Below, in pieces: positions 56,398-64,000 of a DNA stretch of 64,000 bases (the stretch's first letter is position 1; each line of letters begins with the position of its first letter). The stretch spans positions 186,001-250,000 of the forward strand of contig JAIUPT010000035.1 of assembly GCA_022315425.1 (NCBI GenBank). The letters run 5' to 3'. Below the pieces are notes generated by a model. It did no database searches, had not been told where the DNA came from, and saw only the letters and a program-made list of their open reading frames with translations. A program made the translations under genes and the position numbers. This stretch comes from Pseudevernia furfuracea (taxonomy: Eukaryota > Ascomycota > Lecanoromycetes > Lecanorales > Parmeliaceae).

Positions 56398-57666
56398 GAG
56401 GGCATAGCCTCTTCGACAGAAGCCCTCGAAGAACTCTTGAAGAACTTCGAACAGCTTAAGTCTGCCGGGGGCCCTTCTCGTAAACTCGATGTCTTCGAAC
56501 TTTTAATCGAAATGCACTCGAAGAGCAGAGTCAACTTTCTTACAGTCGATATAATTTCAATATCACGTCACTGAATATCTCCTATGCGGTATCATCAAAA
56601 GCCTAATGTAGTTGTAGACGTAGAACGAAACCAAGGGGGAAAGTAATTTAGGGTATGATCATGTTCGGCGCTCAGCCCTATGAACCTTCCTAGTTGGGAC
56701 TAATGTTTTTTGAAGTGCACTCAGTCTTGACCATATTGAGAAAGCAAGCTTTCTAACTAATCTAGGGATTCAAATTATAGACGCCCCACCACGTCACCTC
56801 ACGCATTGATTCTAAAAGTACCGAGAACGCCCGAGCATGGCCCCCAAGATCTTATTTGCTGGGAGTTGATAGGGCGTACACCCCCCTTTTTACTACATGT
56901 CTAATTTTAAGGTATCTGCAGACGCGTGAGAAGGGGACTGGTAACAATCACCCCCAGTCAGGTCGCTGATCAAGGAAGAAGATGATGCTACCTAGGTATC
57001 AACGCGTTTTTCGCATCCCGATTCCGATTGGAGTTAGAGAATTTGTTTGCTATTACAATTGGGTGCTTCATGGTAGGCTATGGGCAGACTACCAGACTTC
57101 TGACACAGTACTTCCGCCGCCGAAGTGCCCCGATAGCAGCTCCAGAGCCAAGTGGGCGCGAACATGGGATAGCAGCTTCAAAGCCAATGCGAGATCATAG
57201 GGCATCGTCACAGCAGCAGCAGCAGGGTAGTAAGTCTTCATTGGAGCGTGTATGATAACAGTGCTTGGCAGCAAGGACTCTGGGGCAAACGAAAGACGCG
57301 TCAAGAGCTTGATTAGATCCGAAAGACCTCGTTATTGAACGATATGAGTTGTTTGTAGGTGGACTCGTAACTTGCGCGCGTGGTTGGGCGCGGAATAAGG
57401 TCGGACCCCGGACTCCGGAGATGGTTACCGGATATGTCGGCGGTTAACCGTATGTGGGGGAGCGAATGTACATGTGGGGAAGAGGTGTGTATGCCTATCA
57501 GCTCCCTTCCTTAAATATATAGAGCGCACCAGGATGCCTGGTTCCTGGCATCCTCGGGTATCAGAGCGAAAACCGCGATCCCGCTCCACTTCCGCCTCTC
57601 TGCGGGGCGTTTTTCTTAAGCCCTTACCAAGCGTCAAGCAAGAACACAATATCAGACATTCAAGCC

Positions 57667-58283
57667 ATGTCAACAACTTTACCTTTGACAAATGAGCCCC
57701 TATTCTTTTGTTTTCATAGCGAACAGCCTCACGGTTTCCTCTGTCAGTGGTACCCTTCAGCATTCACGGCGCCATCTCCGATCTCCAACTCCCCCATGAC
57801 CTTCGTGTGTGCCGAGCAATACATGATGTACCACAAAGCCGTGCTCTTCAAAGACGCAGAGATAGCGGCACGGATCATGGCCACCGAGTGTCCAGCCGAG
57901 CACCAGGCTCTAGGAAGGCAAGTGAAAGGCTATCAAAAAGCATTGTGGTACACGAACCGGGAGAAAATTGTTGAAGATGGGAATTGGAACAAATTCACGA
58001 GTTCGTCTTGGTTAAGGAACAAGTTGTTGAAGACAGGTAACAGGGAGCTCGTTGAGGTGCGATTGTGAGAACTTCAAAAGAATGAGTACGGAGCGCGCTG
58101 ACATATTACTAGGCGTCGACGGATGTAATCTGGGGTGTTGGGTTTCTTGCAAACTGCGCTGAAACGAATCGACAGAAATGGGGTCAGAATTTACTGGGAA
58201 AGGCGTTGATGCGGGCTAGGACAAGAGTTAGGGAACATGGCTTAGCCAAGTCCTTGGACCATGGGAGTATGTGTATCGGTTAG
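57667..58283 (+). CDS. NADAR (DUF1768) domain protein
   Basis: Exons 57667-58056 and 58113-58283 with a 56-bp intron (GTGCGA...TTACTAG), about 186 aa, essentially one NADAR domain. Motifs: FLCQWYPSAFT, then TFVCAEQYMMYHKAVLFKD, ALGRQVKGYQKALWYTNREK, ELVEASTDVIWGVGF across the splice, and WGQNLLGKALMRARTRVRE. NADAR proteins act on ADP-ribose- or riboflavin-related N-glycosidic bonds; bacterial members have been reported to remove ADP-ribose from guanine bases in DNA. The fungal role is not established. The conserved Glu in AEQYMMY is the expected active-site region. No signal peptide. Neighbours give no pathway hint. Confidence 0.88.
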
Positions 58284-61200
58284 CTCCCACGTTCAACCTT
58301 CGCGTGCTACCTAATAAATGACTCTTACTAGCAAATCGGGTCGAAAGCGCAAAGATGTAAGTAGGTAGTGAGTGACCTTAACACAAAAGTCATGCTTCAC
58401 CTCTACGAGGCATGTGGTTACCACGCGCACAATTTGAATAGACTTCACCACAGCTTCAATAAATGGAAACACCTGCAGTACGTTAAAGACACCCATTGAC
58501 AGTCGTCCAGGGTAGAAGTAAGAGTGGATAACGGATGGAGGAGGCAACCGGCGTATAATATTTTGGTCATACGCGAAATTGGCGGCGCACCGCTTCCCTT
58601 TATGCCCATCACGGTAGTCATATCCAAGGTTACTGCCAGGCTGTGCGAGAGTGGGTACTCGAAAGTTGGGGGCTAATGGTCGAAGCAAAGATGAGGGAAC
58701 GGAGGTCTGCACCCAAACTCCTGCACATGTCAAGGCCCCTACGCCAAGATCTCGGAGACCGCCCTGCCCGAAGGGTTGCTTACACAATACTCTTGGAGAT
58801 GCTTCGGGAATTTACCTGACTCGAGCTCATTTTGACATTCAATAATCTTTCCTCTCCCAAGTAACCGCCAACTCTAGGGCGGCCGTCTGGCAATAGGGTT
58901 AGGGCTGCTTCTAGCACTGTCCTGAACTTCGGCGCAGACCTTCGTACTTGTGTCAGAACGGATACAGATGTGAGATCATGACGCGCGCAGCATAGACAAT
59001 GCGAGTCTTCCACCAGAGCACAAGGCACCTTTCCGGCACCTCGATGACAGACTCGCTGCTTTGATCCCATCTCCATTGGATCCCCGTTTTCGAGGACGCA
59101 ATGAGTCCATACGCATCTTTGAACAAGGACAGTGTGCAAGCGCCCGTATGAGGGGGGAAATCCTTCATGAGAACGGAAGCACCCACTCTCAGTCCAATCG
59201 ACCCTAGCGATCTTGATACGCAATTGGGCTGTTTGAGGTAGCTTCGGTGTTCATGCAGACTGATCGAGGCTGAGAAGTCGCGTTTGTTTTGATTGGGGAC
59301 TGTTGCATCAGTAAAGGCGCCAATCACGCAAGCAAATTCAGCGGTAGTTCAAGCAGAGCTCATTAGCAGTTTTCCTATCGACTCTATATCACTAAGAATC
59401 TATCATTGGATGTTGCGCCGTGTTTAGAAGAGTAGGATTGAAAATTCTTTCCTACAGCGGTTGGGAACTTCCTGAGGATGTTTGAGTTTGGTAGAACTGT
59501 GCTGCTGGATCGTTGCAGACAGTTTGAACGTCTGAACATAAGGTAGGTATGGCGAGCATTGTTTGCACAACTTACAATACTGACTGTCGTTCACGAACAT
59601 GGAGGACTGCACCTGGTACGGAATCAGTCCCGTCTGAACCACGGATCAAAGCTGATGTCACTGCCTGTTTCAGAGGTCTACCCCGCCCACATCGAAAGAA
59701 TTCGAGTCTTTGCGATACCCGATCTTCTCGAATCTACCTATTTCAAGGCATGTCCGGCCGAACGTTTGCAATGCATTCCCATGACTGGAATGTTGGTGAC
59801 GAAATACTTCGCCGGCGTCTTCTTACAAATCACTTCCGGAATGCTGCGAGTTCAGTCCTATGATTGCCTATCAATCGGCCCACATTTGCCGTCCTTTGAT
59901 CATGTACCATAATCAAAAATCTGCCTTGTGGGGTAAAACAAGTGAATATCTGTCTCATGTTTGGACGTGCCGCGGTCTAACCCTAGCTCTTTCTTTAATC
60001 TGACTGCTTGAACACTGGTGCGGGCCATTGCTCCTTTCTCTACGCCGGAAGATATGCTTCGAGATCTCGAGGTTGTCATGTTTCAATGTCCAGGTATTCG
60101 TAGAGTATCGAAGCGACCTTCCCTGAACAAGAGCCAACGAGTCGATAAGTCTATGTGGATAGTATGTAGTACGGGGGAGCGACAGTACTAGTGTCACGGC
60201 GGCGTAGGTCCCCCTCGCTGTGCCTGTGGCACAGGCAAAAACAGAAACAAGCCACCGCTAGAAGGTTCTGCCAATCGCAACGACGCGCGTATAGTTACTG
60301 CGTCTCCATGGGCATGGACTTTGCAGCTCGGGTATAAAGGTCAAGACGGGAAATGTTCAACCTTGACGTTCATTGACGTATTGTTGTTTCAATCCTACTT
60401 ACTACTGGATACAGATTACAGAGTCACGTACACCCGCATGAATATTGCCTAACAATCTGTTGCAAACATCAGCCGGCCTTGAAGAATTTTGTAATAGCCA
60501 ATCAGAATATTGCATCGCTTTACTTGACCTCACGAGCGTAGTTCCTCGAAACCTGGTTTTCATCTCCGGAACACCAGGATTCGCTTACTACTTGAGGTAT
60601 TATTGCTTCCGAAAGCTTCATAGTTGTCACCCTCACGTCGCCATCGCGATAGGTCTGGAGCTCGGCACAATTTGCTCTGCCTTTTACAGATGAGCATGTC
60701 TTCGTCTTGGCCTTCAACTTTGTCTCCATGCATCGTGCGTACAATACTTGCTCTTTCTTTTTCAATATGTCTGCTGATTCGTGGTCTATGTTCTTGTCTT
60801 ATCTCGTCACTTTCAGTCCAACGGCCTTAGAACATTGTACGAGTACCTCAATAACCATTGACGGTCTATCTCTATTATCCTCAATGTCCACCACTCGCTT
60901 AAATTTAGCTCCCGGTTAAATTTAGCTCCCGGTTAGTGTCCTTAATTCGCACGTGACAAATGACTCAACTGGGCAACATGAGGCTATACAGAACTCTTAG
61001 ATGTGATTGGGCCGTCCAACGCCAGGATTCTGAGCCAACAGAGGCCTGAGCAGGCGTGTTCTCGTACCCCAGCGCTAGAAAAACTCCCATGCTTGTAGAA
61101 GCATAGACCTGGAGTGAAAAACGAAGCTATATACATGTAGAAACGCCGTGAATACATGTAAAAACAGGTGTGGGCGGGCGGGACGAAAGAATGCTATTGC

Positions 61201-61918
61201 TCTGAAAGAGATCAATTCGAATGAAGAGCCAAACGCAGGTGGAATGCAGCTACTTATGCTGCTCCCAAATGAGACCTGTCCCCTGCAAAGGACACGTCTA
61301 CCAAATCCATAAATAGCATGCAACCAACATGCTATACGAGAGTGCGAGATTAAGGCCCACTAACCCCCTGTCAAGCCGGGCCAATTAAATTTAGCTCCCG
61401 GAAAGCTTACTCTAACCCAAAGTCTGATTCTTAGATCAGCAAAATCCATACTCGGCTCGGTTACTGTCACCGTCTATATAGGTTGAAACATTCGCGTCAT
61501 GCTTCGTCGTTTCCTCAAAGTCGCTCGCCCTCTCAGACACTGCGACCATAGCTCTAGCGAAGTTTCATCAATAGCACGGTCCATTATTGATCAAATGACC
61601 CATGTTGATCAAGGGACAACGCCAGTCGGCTACCTCAATGCGGCGAAGACCGAGGTGTCTCAGATTATCCTAGACCGGCGAGAGGTCTTGATGACCAGCC
61701 CCGTCGTGATGGTTCGCCGCTGGGAAAGGCCTCTTCTCATATGGTGACATACTTATATGTGGACATGTTGCCTACCCTCAGGACATTCTTCTTTCTCTCT
61801 GCACAGTCGAAGATTACTTCCTTGAGTCAATCACATCGAAGAGTTCCACCCATTCCACTACCCGAGATTTCCCCCAGTAAATCATATTGAAAGGCCTCCA
61901 ATCAACTCATACACCATC
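58284..61918. other. 3.6-kb gene-poor region with repeat fragments
   Basis: No confident gene. A minus-strand frame at 58953-59327 has a coding-like stretch (RSLGSIGLRVGASVLMKDFP and then ALLWWKTRIV-like end) but no family was recognised. A plus frame at 59559-59912 and a small frame at 61499-61747 preceded by tatatagg are possible but weak. Dispersed GC-rich repeat fragments occur at 58565-58715 and 58900-58955, and 17-bp repeats at 60899-61401. Confidence 0.4.
60899..61401 (+). repeat. 17-bp direct repeats, two adjacent plus one 0.45 kb away
   Basis: TTAAATTTAGCTCCCGG at 60899-60915, 60916-60932 and 61385-61401, all perfect. The 452-bp interval between has no gene. Could be remnants of an element's repeats. 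Confidence 0.8.
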
Positions 61919-62690
61919 ATGCTTCTTTATATCTTTCTCTCAATTTCTCCATTCCTCACTACTCAAAGTGTCGCAGCGCCCGCACCTCATCCCCAAGGTC
62001 AAACAGACCCATGCAACATACTCTCAGTATATAACAATGTCCAGGAATCGGCCGCCTACCTAGGATCTTGGAGTATGACAGGCGCGTCTGCTGTGGTCTC
62101 GAATTCAGAGCCAGCCAATCTTGAAGCCACATACTCTGAATCTGTTGGCACTACCATCACTGTCGGGGTCGAACTTGGGGCAGACTTGTAATAACGCCTC
62201 CGCCCAAGTCTATGTACTCATGCTGACAATGTCCTTTTCCAGGCCGAAAGAGGTGGCCGAGGCCGGCGGGAGCGCATCAATATCTTGGAGTACATTCTAC
62301 ACTAATGGTTGGACCGCAGGGTAAGCCGCCTCCATATCCTGCTCATCATTATCATTTTGTCTAACATCCACAATCGCAAACAGTGTCGAATGCCCACCGG
62401 GAACGCCCGAACCTTACACCTGCGGCATGAGTGCCATCCCGCACTTCGTAAACATCACCGGCACAGTCACTGAGTATTATGCAAGCGGCAACTGCGGAAA
62501 GTATAATGGACAAGACGTTGCTGGGTTCTCTAAACCATTCATAATTCAGGCTCCTGTCACTGACACAGGTACGGTCGCTCCGAACGGAGGGCATCATAAT
62601 CTGTTCACTTTTGCGGCGTGCATCTGTTCGCTGTCGGCGAATCAGACGACGGGACCTGGGATTGGGCTCTGTCCTGCGCCTAGCTGCTAG
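61919..62690 (+). CDS. Small secreted cysteine-rich protein, effector-like
   Basis: Three exons: 61919-62187, 62243-62320 and 62384-62690 (55- and 63-bp introns), 217 aa. A clear signal peptide (MLLYIFLSISPFLTTQSVAA) precedes APAPHPQ, a likely cleavage/processing zone. The mature part has about eight Cys (DPCN, VECPPG, YTCG, GNCGK, AACIC, LCPAPSC), several N-glycosylation sites and strand-rich Thr/Ser sequence (TTITVGVELG; ISWSTFYTNGW). No catalytic motif. Size, secretion and Cys content fit fungal secreted effectors or cell-surface proteins; function unknown. Confidence 0.75.
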
Positions 62691-62729
62691 GTTCTCCTGA
62701 CTGAATGGTGCTGGACAAGAATACTCTAG

Positions 62730-62940
62730 CGTTCGAAGCACTGTGCTGGCTCCTAGTGATGATGTGCGGGATCCCTACAACGTTGGAAGCAATGTGCTGG
62801 TCTATCCATGGTGATGAGTGGGGTTTCTTATGGCGTTCGAAGCAATTTGCCCAACGATTATGTTGATGACGAGGAGTACTCCTCTAGCGTTTGAACCAAT
62901 GTGCTGGTCTTTTCCATATCGATGACGTTCTCCTCTTTCA
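62730..62940. repeat. Four degenerate ~53-bp tandem repeats
   Basis: Units begin at 62730, 62781, 62834 and 62888 with cgttcgaagcaatgtgctgg-like words, then gatgatg and a g/t-rich end. Located just after the secreted-protein gene. Confidence 0.7.
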
Positions 62941-64000
62941 TTCAAAGCAGTAGTGGACCCATAGCATACAACACATCTCGTTCGACAACGAAGCATACTT
63001 GACCACCTGCAACGCGAAATCGTGTAGATTCTCCAATACCAATGAGACACGCGCAAACCAAACGCCCACATATCCTCGGTAATCATGAGAAACACTCACA
63101 TGGATCGTAGTCCGAAAAAAAAAAAAAAACTCCTAGATCCCACACCTGGCTCAACCTGGCAGCTCTACGCATCATAAAAGTGTGTGCACTCCCCCTTCCA
63201 ACATCACCGCTTGGCCCTCGACTCGCCATTTGGAATGCTCAAATGTGGTAGCGCTTTTGGACGAAGCCTCGACATAGGCTTCCAACGGGACGGAAGATAG
63301 CGGCAAGGATTGAACATGATTACATGAAGAGATGTTGTGAGTAGAGGACAGTGGTACAGAGCAGGTGACGGGTATGGACAGGTGATTCCTCTCTGCTCTG
63401 CGCGAGTTTCCTGTTTTTGTTTTTCGTTTTTGTTTTCTCTTCTGGACTGAGATAGGATGCGGATCATGATTTGTTGCCATTGAGCGTGATCGAAGTCGTC
63501 TGCGTTACTTGGTATTGGCGTTCACGCATCCACTTTGAATCATCAACTCTATCATATCAATTCCATGAAACTTCTGTAACTGTTTTACCGGCTTTTGTAA
63601 TCGCAGCGATGGGGAGCTTAAACTTTGTTTGAGGTTTTTTACAGCCTTACTTGTGCTTAAGTAAAATTGCCAAGATATCGTACAGGAAACGTGACAAAGC
63701 CCGCTACTCTACAATCGAATCAGCCACAGCCGTTTTGCGCACCCTCGAATACTATTCTATGTTGTATCTCATTGATCGATACCCGACCCCTATAGTCAAT
63801 ACGTCTACTCATGTGGAGTAAAGTTCCTTCTAGAGTCGTATCTTCCGTCAATAGCATGTACCTTCTCACGGAGACCACGTCTTCCCACGGACAATACGGC
63901 TTGCGCATGTTAATGAAATATCAATTGCTAATATCTACTACATTTCTGGCTCCTTGATGATCCCCCGTGCCACCGCCATTGCTGTTTCCAAAAATCAAAT
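62941..64000. other. Window end, no supported gene
   Basis: A-run at 63114-63128; short frames on the minus strand (63172-63480) without domains. Confidence 0.45.

Larger units (their letters stand above)
52681..57666. other. 5-kb gene-poor region with relics and repeats
   Basis: No confident gene. It contains a decayed copy of the CorA-like 3' end (54600-54840), fragments of a dispersed GC-rich repeat (about 54095-54140, 54920-54965 and 55380-55436), a hairpin (56346-56397) and a CAG run near 57213-57226. Open frames at 53224-53727 (both strands) and 55880-56332 lack recognisable domains. A leader-like hydrophobic frame (VALLILLLDLPFSPTG near 53775) has no supported continuation. Confidence 0.45.

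Overview
The window looks like a piece of a filamentous ascomycete genome (Pezizomycotina; a leotiomycete is possible, but that is a guess). The reasons are genes with short GT-AG introns of about 45-140 bp, fungal-only families (Zn2Cys6 regulator, AA11 chitin-active LPMO, Sfl1-type HSF factor, alpha-ketoglutarate xanthine dioxygenase), and old transposons full of C-to-T/G-to-A stop codons as expected from repeat-induced point mutation (RIP). No bacterial operons, rRNA, tRNA or CRISPR were seen.

Layout. 0-1.3 kb: RIP-damaged piggyBac transposase. 2.2-9.4 kb: a methyltransferase, a broken cytochrome P450, an SMP-domain (LEA-like) protein, a BTB protein and xanthine dioxygenase, with two copies of a ~100-bp inverted-repeat MITE. 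10.7-12 kb: secreted AA11 LPMO with a phased ACAAT-motif array upstream. 13.8-33.7 kb: ordinary gene territory: a hypothetical protein, a broken minus-strand gene, RING protein, two F-box-like genes (one decayed), a small membrane protein, a conserved three-exon gene, a Zn2Cys6 regulator, a six-exon Sfl1-like factor and a nuclear-looking basic protein.

33.8-49.4 kb is one nested transposon island. A foldback (TIR) element is the host. A pogo element with ~46-bp TIRs sits in its left arm. A Copia retrotransposon and a small non-autonomous LTR element sit side by side at the same CGTCC target. Inside the Copia element are two young LTR elements in opposite orientation with four identical 184-bp LTRs. 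These young elements carry no pol. Each encodes one Gag-like protein that begins with a baculoviral-IAP-repeat (BIR) zinc domain, followed by a coiled coil, a capsid-like region and two C2HC zinc fingers. This is the most unusual system in the window: the Gag and LTRs are nearly the same in both copies but the BIR domains are very different.

50-64 kb: a CorA-like membrane protein with an Asn-rich repeat after its GMN motif and a decayed partial duplicate downstream, a NADAR-domain protein, a small secreted Cys-rich protein (effector-like), and long gene-poor stretches with dispersed and tandem repeats.
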